Counted from the stretch's first letter, positions 44,834-56,678 are shown. The stretch: DNA of 64,000 nt from Primulina eburnea (GCF_022965805.1 NC_133117.1:10874183-10938182), one strand, 5' to 3'. Program-made: numbers and translations. Notes: generated from the letters alone by a model not told the origin.

Positions 44834-46891
44834 CAGGGGCGGAGCCAGGATACAAAATTACCTGGGGCTGGCTCCGTCCCATATGATATTTAATAAAATA
44901 AATAATTAAATAAAAAATATGTAAACACTGTCTTCATGAAAACATAGAACAAGAGTATTTAATATTTAATACCTTAAAAAACATGAAGCTAAAACACTAC
45001 TGAAGTTGTGCTCTTCGATTCTTCTTAGAATAAAACTTATTAATTATTAAATCGTTATCAATTTTTTCAACCAAATCTCGTTCGATGTAGATTACCATAG
45101 AATCTCCAAAAAACTCTGCTTCCATTTTGTTACGAAGAGATGTTTTAACAAGTTTCATTGCTGAAAATGCTTGTTCCGTTGTTGATGTAGAAACGGGGAG
45201 AGTTAAAACAAGACGAATCAACCTGTAAATTAAATAAATATATCAGAATCGATAAATAAGTAAACGACGTAGATAAAAATATATAAATCACCTGTCAATC
45301 AAATCGTAGGTTCCTGACTTATTTGTCTCAAATAATCTTCGACATAATTCAGAAATAGTTTATAAATTCTGAAATCTTTCATGGCCAGCAACATCAAGTT
45401 TATAGTGATCCAATTGCATTCTCAAGTGAAACAAATCTTGTGAATCGAAATCAAGATAATAGAATTTCTCAGCAAGTCGATTGATATGATCAACATTAAA
45501 AAGCTTGAAATTTTCTTTAGGTTCCAAAGCACAACTAAGTTTAAGAAGTTCAACTGCCTCATCCTTGAACTATTATTAAGCTCTTCAACTTGAAAATCAA
45601 TTGCAGCTGTAAATACATCAAATCGATAGTGGTGCTAAATTGTGATTGAATCATTATGTTGACAAGAACGACCAGTACCAGATTTATAACGAGCTTCCAT
45701 GTGAGGTATCTCAATGTCATACCTGACACAAACTTCTTTCACATGACTAAGTAGGAGATTTGTTAAGTTGTTGATCAGGGGGAATTGAGACTTCAATATT
45801 TGATGGAGAATGGTCCTGACTTGCCGATGTATGCTCTTTTTGTTGAAAAAATGAGTCGATGGTTTTCTTTTTCTTCATTCTTGAGTTTCTTTTCTCCTCG
45901 GTGTCGTCTACAACATAAAATGTCAATTTAGTTTAACTTATTATGGCTAACTAAATCAAATCAACATTACCAACACTAAATAATTGTTACTTTAATCCAA
46001 TAAAACTCAAACAATTATAACTATTCCAAAACAATTCCGAAGTTAATATTTGACAATCTTAAGGCATAATATATTTAAATATAAAATTTTTACAGACTTA
46101 TAAGTTCGAAAATCCTATTTACATAATTCTGAATTTTTCAACAATTCCTACAAAATTCCATAAATTCACATTGATATTTTCTATAGCATCTAAACATCCA
46201 AGTAATAAATAATAAAAATTAAAAATCGACAATCCCCAAAATAAAATCTGAAAATTCGAAATAATGCTTAAATAAATTCCAAAAAATTAAAAATACCATC
46301 AATCGGCTCAAATATAGTACTTACAATCAACAATTTAATATATATCAATTATCGAAATTCAAGAAAACCAAAATACCTAAATTTCGAAACACTAAAATCT
46401 GAAATTACCTTTAAAATTTGAAATCTAACTAAAAACAACAAGAACGAACGTAGAAAGTCTAACACTAAGATTTCCTCATGATTTTCGGTGAAAACGACAA
46501 CCGATGGATGACGGCTGATTTCAAGACGACAAAGAAACTTCAAAATTTTGGTATTAAAAGAAAGCTTATGCCGTGGGTTTTTCGAATCTACAATCAATTT
46601 TGAAAAATGACGATCGATGATGAAGTTACGGCCATTTGAAATAATGAAAATTGTGATAGTTTGAGAGAAAATAATAAAGATGGACAAGTGAAAAAAAGAG
46701 AAAATATAGATTGAGTTTTGGGGCTAATCAATAAAATTTTTAAAATAAAACATATACATATATATATATATTTTAAAAAATTAAGTGGGGCTATCAATAA
46801 AATTTTTAAAATAAAACATATATATATAATTTTTTTAAAAAATTAGGTGGGGCTGGAGCCCAACCCAGTCCCCACCATAGCTCCGCCCCTG
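44834..46891 (-). mobile_element. hAT DNA transposon, degenerate
   Basis: Terminal inverted repeats CAGGGGCGGAGCCA and CAGGGGCGGAGCTA (13 of 14 match) lie directly between perfect 8-bp copies of CCTTTGCA (44826-44833, 46892-46899), the hAT signature. The 2058-bp body carries minus-strand transposase remains with the dimerisation domain near the left end. It is the innermost and so the youngest layer of the main nest. Confidence 0.95.
44997..45905 (-). pseudogene. hAT transposase remnant
   Basis: The last frame (45221-44997) holds the hAT C-terminal dimerisation domain (Dimer_Tnp_hAT): LVLTLPVSTSTTEQAFSAMK, LVKTSLRNKM and YIERDL. Upstream, in broken frames, are RYDIEIPHMEARYKSGTGRS, FDVFTAAIDFQVEELNN and LEPKENFKLFNVDHI, which fit plant hAT (zinc finger MYM-type 1-like) transposases. 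An intron-like gap separates 45221 from 45295. The N-terminal zinc finger and catalytic part are not recognisable, so it cannot work on its own; the ends may still be mobilised in trans. Confidence 0.88.
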
Positions 46892-47602
46892 CCTTTGCAT
46901 TATATACGCTCGAATAAACGTTGACGACGAAGAACGGATCGAAACCTTGGCTTTGTTTCCTTAGCACCCTTCGAATTTCCTTTCTAAAATTGTGAGTTGT
47001 GTGTGCCGTGAGATAAGAGAGGGGTGGGGAGAGTTTTCAATTTTTAAAAGTGGGTGGCCGATCACTTGTGATGCTAGGTAGGGTTTTTTTGTTATTTTAA
47101 ATACTTAATTAATCCCTTAAACAAGCTTAGGCCCATTAAGAATGCAATTAGGCCCATTAGTGTTTGATTAGGAATTAACTAAAATATTATAATAGTTTTT
47201 GTTTAATAAATTTTATGAATTTATTAGCCGGGTTGTCAAAACGTTCGCATTTTTGTTGAAGAACCAACACCGATAAAAATTACGTCCCGGCGTATAAAAT
47301 CACCTCGAAACCCCCTATTTTCAAAAATAATAAAAAGCATCACATATATTTTAAATAATAAAAAACAATTATTTAATAAAAATATTTTCTATTATTCAGC
47401 CCTCGGTCTCCGTTCCTCGATCGCAACTCGAATACATTTTAAAATACATTTTAATGCAACTATGTAGAAAATAAAATTTAAATATGCAAGTATGCACATC
47501 ATAATTAATTTATGCAACTAAAACAATTTGTTGAAATGCACAAGGAATTTAATAATTTGCGCATGTGGTTTTCGTGGACTTTTAAATTTTCGGGGCGTTA
47601 CA

Positions 47603-48309
47603 CTATCCCTCAAAGTCGACTGTACTGAGAGTGTGGCAAGATTAGGGGCCCCGCCCCTAGCATAAACTGTGAGCTCAAACCGCTGTATCTCTGACTGCAG
47701 CGGTCTCTGAAGAGATAAATGAGTAATAACTGCCGCTTTTCTACTCAATGCATCTGCTACAACATTAGCTTTTCCTGGATGGTAGCTAATGTCACAATCA
47801 TAATCCTTCACTAACTCAAGCCATCTACGTTGTCTCATATTCAACTCCTTTTGGGTGAAGAAGTACTTCAAACTTTTATGATCGGTGAATATTTTGCACT
47901 TTTCCCCATAAAGGTAGTTCCTCCAAATTTTCAGTGCGAAGACTACTGCGGCAAGCTCAAGATCGTGAGTAGGGTAGTTCTTTTCATGAATTTTCAACTG
48001 CCGCGACGCATAGGCAATAACTCGGTCGTTTTGCATTAGAACTGCACCCAAACCAAGCTTAGAAGCGTCGGTATAAAGGACATACTCCCCTTGCCCCGAT
48101 GGCATAGATAACACTGGTGCTGATATCAAGGCTTGCTTCAACTTGTCAAAACTGTCTTGACACTCGGGTCCCCAAATAAACATTGCATTTTTCTTTGTCA
48201 GGGCGGTCATAGGTACCGCTATAGATGAGAACCCCTGAATGAACTTGCGATAATAGCCAGCTAGCCCCAAGAAACTGCGAATCTCGGTGACACTCTTCGG
48301 CCTGGCCAT
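47603..48309 (-). pseudogene. Element C RNase H and connection (second frame)
   Basis: From the frame break near 48305 ([15 protein letters not shown]) to the E insertion. RNase H motifs: [34 protein letters not shown] and [15 protein letters not shown]. The last host residues are LSVQSTLRD, and the frame then runs into LTR E. All catalytic acids are present. Confidence 0.9.
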
Positions 48310-49208
48310 TCTTTCACTGCCTCTACCTTACTTGGATCGACTTCCACTCCACTGCTGGAAATGATATGGCCTAAAAACGCCACTCTATCGAGCCAAAACT
48401 CATACTTGCTGAATTTAGCAAAAAGATTCCTGTCTAACAGTACTTGCAGTGTGGTTCTCAGATGGCGGCTATGCTCCACTCTGCTCTTGGAATAGATCAA
48501 TATGTCGTCGATGAAGACAATAATAAACTGATCCAGATACTGCTGAAATACGCGATTCATGAAATCCATGAAGATCGCTGGCGCATTGGTCAACCCGAAT
48601 GGCATGACCATAAACTCATAGTGCCCATATCTAGTTCTGAATGCTGTCTTATGGACATCTGCTTCTTTCACTTTCAACTGGTGGTATCCCGAACGCAGAT
48701 CAATCTTAGAGAAAATCGATGCTCCTTGCAGCTGGTCAAATAAATCCTCGATTCTTGGCAGTGGATACTTATTTTTAATAGTTACCCTATTGAGCTCTCG
48801 ATAATCGATGCACAGACGCATACTACCATCTTTCTTTTTCACAAACAATACCGGTGCGCCCCATGGAGAGTAACTAGGGCGAATGAAACCCTTGTCTAAC
48901 AACTCCTGTATATGATCTTTCAATTCTTTCATTTCTGCAGGTGCTAGAAGATAGGGTGCTTTTGAGATAGGAACTGTGCCCGGCATTAGATCAATAGAGA
49001 ATTCCACTTCACGATCGGGCGGAATGCCAGAAACGTTCTCGGGAAAGACGCTAGGAAAATCTCTCACAATGTCCACATCCTCTAGCTTCTGACTGATAGG
49101 CTCATGTTCAGTAGTGACACATGCTAGATAAGCTGAGCATCCACGCTTAATAAGCTTCCTCGCACAAAGGCAAGAGATAATGTGCGGCATTTGCTTGTTC
49201 CTCGCCGC
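48300..49208 (-). pseudogene. Element C reverse transcriptase (first frame)
   Basis: Read after the TAG at 49209-49211 in the same frame as the protease. It has [54 protein letters not shown] and the catalytic FIDD. One base is lost near 48305 at EW|ARPK, putting RNase H in another frame. Otherwise it is intact and closely similar to element A's RT. Confidence 0.9.
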
Positions 49209-49561
49209 CTAAAAAACAAAAGGTTTACCACTAGGCGGTCGGATAGACACTGATCGCTGCCTGAAATCAATCGAAGCTCCATTCACTGATAACCAATCCA
49301 TCCCATGTATAATATCGAATTCGGCCATAGGGAGCACAATAAGATCTGCCCGAACTACATCTTTGAATAAACGAAGCTCCGGATTCTTGACAATTTTAGA
49401 CGTGAGCATCTGATCACCGGATGGAATCGAAACTTTGAAACCCAAACCCATATCTTGAGGAGTAATATTCAGTCTTTTGATGAAGGTTTCAGATATGAAG
49501 GAATGTGTAGCTCCTGAATCTAGCAATGCGTAGGTAGCTACACCAAGAATGATAATCCTCC
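49209..49561 (-). pseudogene. Element C aspartic protease (exon 2 start)
   Basis: Begins at the splice acceptor (first base 49561) with GRIIILGVATYALLDSGATHSF, where DSGA is the active site, later EFDIIHGMDWLSVNG. It ends at TAG 49209 after GKPFVF. The same frame continues as [13 protein letters not shown], where relatives have an uninterrupted PR-RT linker, so the TAG is probably GAG changed by one base. Confidence 0.85.
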
Positions 49562-50242
49562 CTGCGGTGAAAGATGTCCTTTAAATCTTTTCGAGTTGAA
49601 ACTTAAGGATTTTACTATCATTAATTTCCCAAATTCATAAGAAGATTACATGTTGAGCTTAAGCATTTCATGAAAATTGTATCTTAGTCCTTACATTTTC
49701 GAATTTCATACATTCTAGTCCCCCAATTTTGGATAATTGCAATTTGGCCCTTAGGTTTTCGCATAATTTCATTTTAGTCCTTAAAACTTTCGAAATTTAC
49801 CCTTAGTGCTCATGGTTTTCGGTAATTACAATTGAAGCCTTAATATTTCGATTTATTACATTTCGGTCCCTCAAATTCGGAATTTGCATCTTAGGCCTCA
49901 ATTTTCGGTTTTTGCACAATAAACCCCCAAAGATTTCGGAAATTGCACCAAGAACCCTTGCCAAATTTTCGAAAAAAAACCCAAAAATTAATCGGTTATG
50001 ATATTCTTTAATTTTGGCCCTAAAACTTTTTATTTGGATACCTCACATCCTTAACATAAAATAAGGCACAAAATTCATATCATTTTCTAGGGTGCTAAAA
50101 ATCATAACTTAAACTCAACTAAGTAGGACATGCAACCTAAGTTTCCCTTAGGTTAAATCTTGCTTCCCAAATCAATTCTAGTAACCAATTTAACATTTCA
50201 TGCAAGAATATGCAATATGAAAAGGTTAAATAACTAGGTTAC
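49562..50242 (-). other. Probable intron between gag and protease, element C
   Basis: Donor CACAG|GTAACC and acceptor CTTTCACCGCAG|GG in element sense, 681 bp. Splicing gives LITG|RIII in frame at the same Gly codon and phase as in element A. Unspliced RNA stops after GNLVI, giving Gag alone. The interior consists largely of degenerate units with TTTCGAAATT- and TAGTCCTTA-like words about 40-50 bp apart. Confidence 0.75.
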
Positions 50243-51365
50243 CTGTGATAAGGGTAGTGTCTGCCTCGTCCTCTGCTTCCTCAGCATTCATAACATAAAC
50301 TCGTCCTGCTGTAGGTGCCTTCTTCTTTGGGCAATCAATAGCCTTGTGCCCACTCTCCTTGCAATAGAAACACTTGAAAGAACCCCATTCACACTTGCCC
50401 AAGTGCGGGCGATTACATTCCTTGCAAAGTTGCCTCTCAACAGGCGGTGGTGCTCCCTGATTCTGTGGCTTCTGTTGTCCCCGATTTTTGTTTTGACCCT
50501 GGGGCTTTTGAGGCCCTTGAGGTCTAGATGGACCTGTATTCTGCCTCTTGTTTGGCTGACTGTTATTATTGTGTTGTTGCCTCTTATGCTGAATTTCAAA
50601 ATCAATCTCCCTCAAAGCTTGCTCAGACCTGAAGACACATGTGGTGGCAGCAGCATAATCTACTGGATGCATTATCATGACGTTGTTGCGCAAAGTAGGA
50701 CGAAGACCATCCATAAAGTGTCTAAGCTTTTCTGCAGGATCTCTAGCAATAAGGGGCACAAAGTGACAGCCCCTATTGAATTTCTTCACGTAATCTGCAA
50801 CAGAAAAGTCTCCCTGACGGAGGCTCATAAACTCTCTCTTCAGTCGGCCTCTAGCATCCGCAGTAAAATACTTCTCATAGAAAATTTCTTTGAATTGAGG
50901 CCAAGTAAGATTAGCAAGGTTAACACCATGCTCGACCCCTTCCCACCACAGTGAAGCATCATCCCTAAGCAGGTAGGTGGTACACCTCACACGGTCGACA
51001 TCACCCATATTCAGATAACGAAAATGTACCTCCAAAGAACGTATCCAGCTCTCAGCAGCAAATGGATCAGTGGTGCCAGAAAATTCCTTCGGCGCGAGCC
51101 TCCGGAACTGATCATAGATATCCTGTGGTGGCCTAGGAGCCTGCTGTACTTGCTGCTGCTGCTGTAACTGCTGTAACTGTAACTGCAACTGCTGCTGTTG
51201 CAACTGTTGCTGCTGTAACTGTTGCTCAAATAAACGAGCCATTCCCTCAAGAGCTCGAGTAGCAGCATCTGGTGGTGGTGGAGGTCCATCCCCTTGGTTA
51301 TTTCCTTGACGATTAAAACTGTTTTCTTCTTGGTTTTCGATGACAGTGGCACGACGTGGAGGCAT
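50243..51365 (-). CDS. Element C Gag polyprotein (exon 1)
   Basis: Start MPPRR at 51365; the upstream Met at 51431 lacks family support. Residues about 50-75 are an unusually long Gln/Leu tract (QQLQQQQLQQQQLQ). The Retrotrans_gag core follows: KEFSGTTDPFAAESWIRSLE, DASLWWEG, FMSLRQGDFSVADYVKKFNR and LRHFMDGLRP. A Gln/Asn/Pro-rich linker leads to CKECNRPHLGKC and the CCHC knuckle CFYCKESGHKAIDC, then DTTLITG at the donor. It is intact, unlike pol. Gag would assemble particles and bind RNA. Confidence 0.9.
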
Positions 51366-51641
51366 TTTATCTGAACGTTTTCCAAAATCTAACGTAACCA
51401 ACATGCATTTAAATCCACGTTTTCTAATCATGTGACATATCGTGATTCATTTAGAAACTTTAAGCATGTAAGGCATAAATAATCATAAAACTCGTAAACA
51501 TGTGGTGTAAGCATATCATTCACCTAATCATGCAAGTAACATCATACTGAATCATGTAAAGCATGTAAAAACTTACAAACTTGAGGCTTGACGACTGATC
51601 TTTCTGGCGCTGATGGTGGCACAACCCTTTACAGGACCTTT

Positions 51642-51653
51642 GCTCTGATACCA
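51642..51653 (-). promoter_or_regulatory. Primer-binding site of element C
   Basis: Minus strand TGGTATCAGAGC, two bases inside the LTR start at 51656. Confidence 0.92.
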
Positions 51654-51655
51654 AC

Positions 51656-54491
51656 TGAAACGTCCCGTGTTCTTGTGTTTAAAATGTACTAGGAATTTTT
51701 TTTTTACAACTTCGATCCACATTAAAATATTTTAATAAAATATTTTGCCCATGTTCTAGAACTTTCGCTAGCTAGCATTTTAAAATCAATTGCAATCGTC
51801 ATAAAATAAAATCATCGCATGAGTTACCTAACCTAAAAAGCAATAATCGTGAAACATATTCTCCTCTCCAAAACCACTCTAAAGCATAAATAAATGGTTT
51901 TAAAAATCTTTTAACGTAAAATTATAATCCATAATCATGAGTGCGGAAAATAGTAGAAGCGTTGGTCCTCGGGTTGTGTGCACCTTCAGTCCAGTCATCT
52001 CATGCGTCAAGTCCTCCCTCATCCTCACCTGCATCCATCACACTTAGTGAGTCTAAAGACTCAACACACCAAATCTTTGTAACGAGTAATATATATAAAA
52101 CCACATGCAACAGTGAAAATACTTTTACGTAAAATAACATTTTCGTGATATGCATGACATGAACCTCACCTTTACCTTTTCCTCAATCATAACATGACAA
52201 ATCTTTTCATGATCATAGCATTATCTTTTTCTTGATTGAATTCAGATCGTTAATTGTGACTTTCCTGACGTGACATGACATGACATGAACCCCAAAAGGG
52301 TCGATGGTATCATCTACATGAAACCACAGTACTGGGCGGCGGGGACATCAGCGACACAGGATCGTCAACTGAGCCTTGGCCTATTCTTGATCATAACCTC
52401 AAATCCTCATAGTCACAATTACTTCACTTTCATCAATGTTTTCATGTTTTCATCACCTTATAAAATTATACATGAATATATTTTCTTTTGAAACCAAGCA
52501 TGCACAATGTATTTTAAATGTCAATTTTAATCATAAAATTTCATGGACATTTAAAATAAATCATATATAAATCATGAACATCTCATAATCATTTAAAAAT
52601 GAACATAATATCATAAAAACAGCATTTAGGGCACTGCCATGACCTTTACTAATTTCTAGGTGTAAAATGACTGTTTTACCCCTGGACTCGACATTTTACG
52701 TTTTCAACTTTTTCCTTGATTTCATGACTCTAACATGTCCCAAATAATTATTTAAGCTTACGTGAATTTTTTCGTAATTTTATTTGGCTTAAAACTTAGA
52801 CTTTTTCAATTATCTTTTCTTAATTATTTTAACGGTGTTTTAATCCCGAAAAATACCAAACTTTAATATAAAATTTCTAAATTCTAAATTTAGTCTTTTT
52901 ATATTATTTTAGCCCTTATGGACCACGACTCGACCCCCGTGAGTCATTTCTCAAATATTCTTTATTTTAAAACTCGTTCTGACACCTAAACTTCGACCCC
53001 GAGCCATCTCTTAATTTTATCGAGTTACCCCCGAACCAAATCGAGCCAAAAGGTGCCCAACATGTTAATTTAGCCTACTGGACACTATGTTTGACAAGGA
53101 AACACCCAAGAACCCAAGAACGAGATGCTCAAGTCACCCCCCCCCCCCCCATGTACTGGCCGAGAGATCAAGTGCAAGAAATCTGTGTGTGTGATCAAGT
53201 GCCTTCATCCAACATTATACTAACCGAACCCAACCCATGGACACTTGCTTAGGACCCTCGTGAACCTTTCTAGCCCAGCTCGTGCCCCATGCAACGAGCC
53301 ACCAACGCCTGAGAGTGGCGCGAACCCTGCACAAATCTGTGCAGGGTTCTCGGGTGGTGTCCTAGCTCTTCCCGAGCCCCTGGTTCGAGTCCTAGCATGG
53401 CTAGGACGCTCCCTAGACCCTGTACAAGCCCTGGCCGAGCCCTAGCTTCAGCCCCAAGCCAAGACCAGCCTTCCCTCATGACACCCGCCCCATCGATCAA
53501 GGCAGTAGTTACCGATTCCCGTTTTCCTGATTTCTTTTGGTTGCTATCGTGTGTGTGTTCGTGAAGGGGGCTGTATCTTTCCTTGAAACCTTTACCTAAA
53601 CTTTAGGTAACCCCATGGCAGTCCCTAAACACAATCAAGACATGGTTTGGTACACAAAAATCATTAGTTCATAGCATGTTCATGAGAAAAACGAATTTCT
53701 GAAAATAAAACTTCAAGATCTTTGTACACACAGAATTTGAATCGATATTATGATGTAATGGATGAGAAAATGAAGATATAGGCGTGCCTTTGCGTCGTAA
53801 ACGCATGAAATACCGATGGCGACGAAGAACGGAGAGAACCAAGGCTATCTACCCTTAAAATTTTTGAAGGGAAAGCTTCCCAAAGCTTGTGCAAGTGCCG
53901 ACTGCTGCTGCTGCCGAGGAAAGGATTTTGTTTCTGATAATTCTTTTAGGCGGCGTGAGAGTGAGTGCTTAGTTTAGGGTTTAGATTGTTTTTTATATGC
54001 TAATCAATTTATTAATTAGAGTCAAGGCCTAATAACCTCTAATTAAGCCCACTAGTGCAAGCTAGGCTTTAATTAAACTTAGAAAAGCTTAAAAAAAACG
54101 CTTTCATAAAATAAATTTTTGAATTAAATAGCCGGACTGCTTACAAGATCGAATTTTAGTTGAAAACTCAACACCGATAAAAAATTTTAGTCTCGGCGTA
54201 TAAAATCACTCAAAAATTCCTTGATTTCAAAAATATGAGAAACCATCTCCCCTAAATTAAATAAATAAAATTAATTATTTAGTTAAAACATTTTTCAGCC
54301 CCCGGTCTCCGTTCCTCGATCGTCACTTGAATAACCTTAAAAAAATGCAATTTCATGCAGAATGGCAATAAAATCATAATAAGCATGCATGTCACACAAT
54401 TAATTAGCCATTAAAGTAAATTACTAATTTTTTTCATATTTTCAAGATTTGCATGCGGTTGGATTACGTCGTCTTAATTTTGAACCTTACA
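51656..54491 (-). repeat. 5' LTR of element C
   Basis: 2836 bp, TGAAACGTCCCGTG...TGAACCTTACA, aligned throughout with 37651-40522. The palindrome is at 52048. It is followed by AGAGT. Confidence 0.9.
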
Positions 54492-54496
54492 AGAGT

Positions 54497-55117
54497 TGCT
54501 CACGCCCCGCCCCCAGGGACTTGGTGTATAGATTGATCAATCGATCAGAAGATGAATGGTAAAGGATAATCACTTTCAAGGATCAAAATTCACCCAAAAT
54601 GATATACGATGATGAAAGACTTTATGATTTAATGAATTATGATTTCTTTACGCTTTCCAGTTTTATGCCAGCTTATTTTATATAAAAGCTTTATTTTTAA
54701 ATGCAAGTACATGTATACGTATTATTTGTTATTTAAGATTTGGACGTGCTGAGTAATTAGACTCACTATGTTTGAATGGTTACAGGCGAGGATGATACTG
54801 AGGGAGGCGCTGACGCTTGAGTGGATCAGATCCGGAAGTACACTCACGAGAGACATTAGCATTTCCGCATTAAGTTTAAAGTTTTTAAATAAAGTTTGAG
54901 AAATTATTTTATAAAGATATTATGCTTTCGTTTGAAGATTGGAGGTTGAGTTTTCCTTTAAATTGATGTATGATTTTATAGTTTACGGTTTATGGGACTT
55001 TATGTATTTCTAATTTTTAAATATGATTTATTTTATGTGTGAGTATCGAATGTTAAGGTATACACATAAAAAAAATTTCTCGTATATTTTAAAGAAAAAT
55101 GAATAAGGGACGTTTCA
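54497..55117 (+). repeat. LTR 'D', segment 4 (3' end)
   Basis: It continues from 37650 once element C is removed. It contains TGAGTAATTAGACTCA (54750) and TGAGGGAGGCGCTGACGC and ends AAGGGACGTTTCA, the reverse of the TGAAACGTCCC ends of B and C. The four D segments add up to about 2.7 kb, a full LTR of this group. The possible duplication CGTCG/CGCTG is poor. Confidence 0.6.
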
Positions 55118-56678
55118 CGCTGTCATCGGTGGACCGATCCTATGGCTTGCTACTACGTATGTTCATGTTAAGAGATGTGTTTAGGTGGTCCGGGATGGGA
55201 CGATAGGCCGCTGGTGCATTGGGAGTTGAAGAGACTTCACTGCGTGTATAAGGGTGGTCGCGGCTTGTATAGTGTCGGGTTTTCTTGTAGGCTAGACCAA
55301 GGCTCATGGCTAGGGTCTAGGCGGGGTCTTAGGGTCCCGGTTTAGGCCTGGTATGGATTTGCTAGGGTCCGGTTGGGTTGAAATAGTTTCTAGAGTCGCA
55401 AGTGCACGGTGCGTGCACGACTTTTGGTGGTTTAATGGATTGTGCGTGTTTATGGTCTGAAACGGGCTGGACCAGAGTCGTAATTTATTTCTAAGGGTCG
55501 AGTCTAGGGCTTGGTTCAGGCTTGGTTCAGGTTAGAATCGATAGGAAATCGTGCTTAATGCATAAGTGCCATAGTGGCACTCTTTGGGCAGCTTGCATCT
55601 TCATGGTTCGTGCATGGTACGGGTTCTAGTTGTCGTTTGGGGCTCGTTTGGACCTTGGAAAATAGGTTATGATGTAATTTATTTGTGGGTAGAGTCCCGA
55701 GTTGATTGTTACGTCCTAAGTGCTTCTATATAATTCAGGAGTTGTACGTGTCTGAATGCCCTTCATGGGATGTTTTGGGTATAAATTTTAGGATGTCATG
55801 GAAGCATGTCCGAGGACGATCCAATGAGGTTCATGATGTTCTTAAGTATGTATAACATGTAAAATAATTTATGAGGTGTGCAATTTGTCTTGTGGCCAAA
55901 TTATGTTACGGGTTTGGAAGTCGGAGAACGTGTCCGGGGACCTCTCCAACCTCTTCGGAGGAATTATATTATGTTAGAGAGTGGACATCCAGTCCAAGGG
56001 CTGTGGTGATCCCTGTCGCCCCAGTACTGAGATTAGTTAGATCAAACGATTTATATTATGGGCAACTTGCATTGAACAGAACTCTACGCAAAATGATTTA
56101 AGATTACGATTATTATGACAAGCATGGACATATGATTTTATGAAATTGTCTATGTAGGAAGTCGCGTTATACGTATTTATGTTTATATTATGCTATGTAC
56201 GAGCTATGTTTGAATTTCATGAATTTTTTACGTATTACTTGTTTTTTACGATTTATGCATGCTGAGTCATTAGACTCATTAGACTTGATCGATGCAGATG
56301 AGGAGGCTGGATGTGGTGACATGGAGCAGGCTCGGGCCAGTGGCAGTGAAAATCCGAGGAACTTGTAGTTCACGAGTTTTTATTATGAACATTTTAAAAA
56401 TTATTTACTCTGGCTCTATGCGTTTATGTTGAAGACAAGTTTGTCGAAACTTATTACGTTATGCTAGACTTTTTCAAATTATGTGAATGTTTTAACTTGA
56501 GATTTCGATGGTTGTGGTATTTCAAATGATGGAGTTTTGATATAAATTTTATTTTAGTACGAGTGTTGACCGTTATTTTATTTTATGAGTTATATTTATA
56601 ATAAATTTTTTAGTTAGAAAATTTTAAATTTTTCAGCAAATATTAAAGTAGTACTATTTTAAGACACGGTTCGTCACA
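55118..56678 (+). repeat. LTR 'E2', right part
   Basis: It continues the LTR begun at 23886. It has a G-rich middle region like 25700-26180 and TGAGTCATTAGACTCA at 56263, and ends GACACGGTTCGTCACA. No PBS follows, so I read E2 as a solo LTR or remnant. Confidence 0.5.

Larger units (their letters stand above)
41977..47602 (-). mobile_element. Internally deleted LTR element 'E' inside pol of C
   Basis: The right (5') LTR is complete (42701-47602, about 2836 bp without its hAT insert; TGAGACGTC...GGGGCGTTACA). PBS 42687-42698 and a PPT complement at 42365 bound an interior of only 336 bp with no coding sequence. The left (3') LTR keeps just its last 388 bp (41977-42364). C's polyprotein reads up to 47603 on one side and to 41976 on the other, with about two bases missing at the join. 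The truncation therefore removed LTR and perhaps the duplication but hardly any host sequence. Confidence 0.85.
42701..47602 (-). repeat. 5' LTR of element E, carrying the hAT insertion
   Basis: The block order matches LTRs B and C: TGCACCTTCAGTCCAGTCAG, TGAGTCTAAAGACACA (43069), ACTGGGCGGCGGGGACACCAG, CACTGCCATGACG, GGTCTCCGTTCCTCGATCG. It is split at 44834-46891 by the hAT element in the GGCGTGCCTTTGC block. Confidence 0.88.
37651..54491 (-). mobile_element. Ty3/gypsy chromovirus LTR retrotransposon 'C', interrupted
   Basis: The LTRs are 37651-40522 and 51656-54491 (TGAAACGTCCC...ACCTTACA), with perfect AGAGT flanks at 37646-37650 and 54492-54496. Element sense is minus: gag 51365-50243, intron 50242-49562, protease from 49561, RT-RNase H to 47603, then element E inserted (41977-47602), then integrase and chromodomain-like tail to 40560. 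Lesions are TAG codons at 49209 and 41673, a one-base loss near 48305, and the insertion. The LTRs are long-range alike, with a few dozen differences by eye including poly-C length. It was inserted into LTR D. Confidence 0.92.

Noticed and set aside
46349..46797. Two frames near the right end of the hAT element
   Set aside because: Low-complexity AT-rich sequence without transposase motifs; probably non-coding.
50346..51385. Plus-strand and alternate minus-strand frames over Gag of element C
   Set aside because: Shadows of the Gln-rich Gag frame, which has clear Retrotrans_gag and zinc-knuckle motifs.
53245..53500. Frames on both strands in the LTR of element C
   Set aside because: Repeat-derived, GC-rich LTR sequence; the sister LTR does not keep them.
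23886..56678. Reading 23886-55117 as one long LTR
   Set aside because: A second LTR-type start (TGTAACAATCG with CATGCATG) at 24751, and an extra LTR end after 55117, fit two nested LTRs of normal length better.
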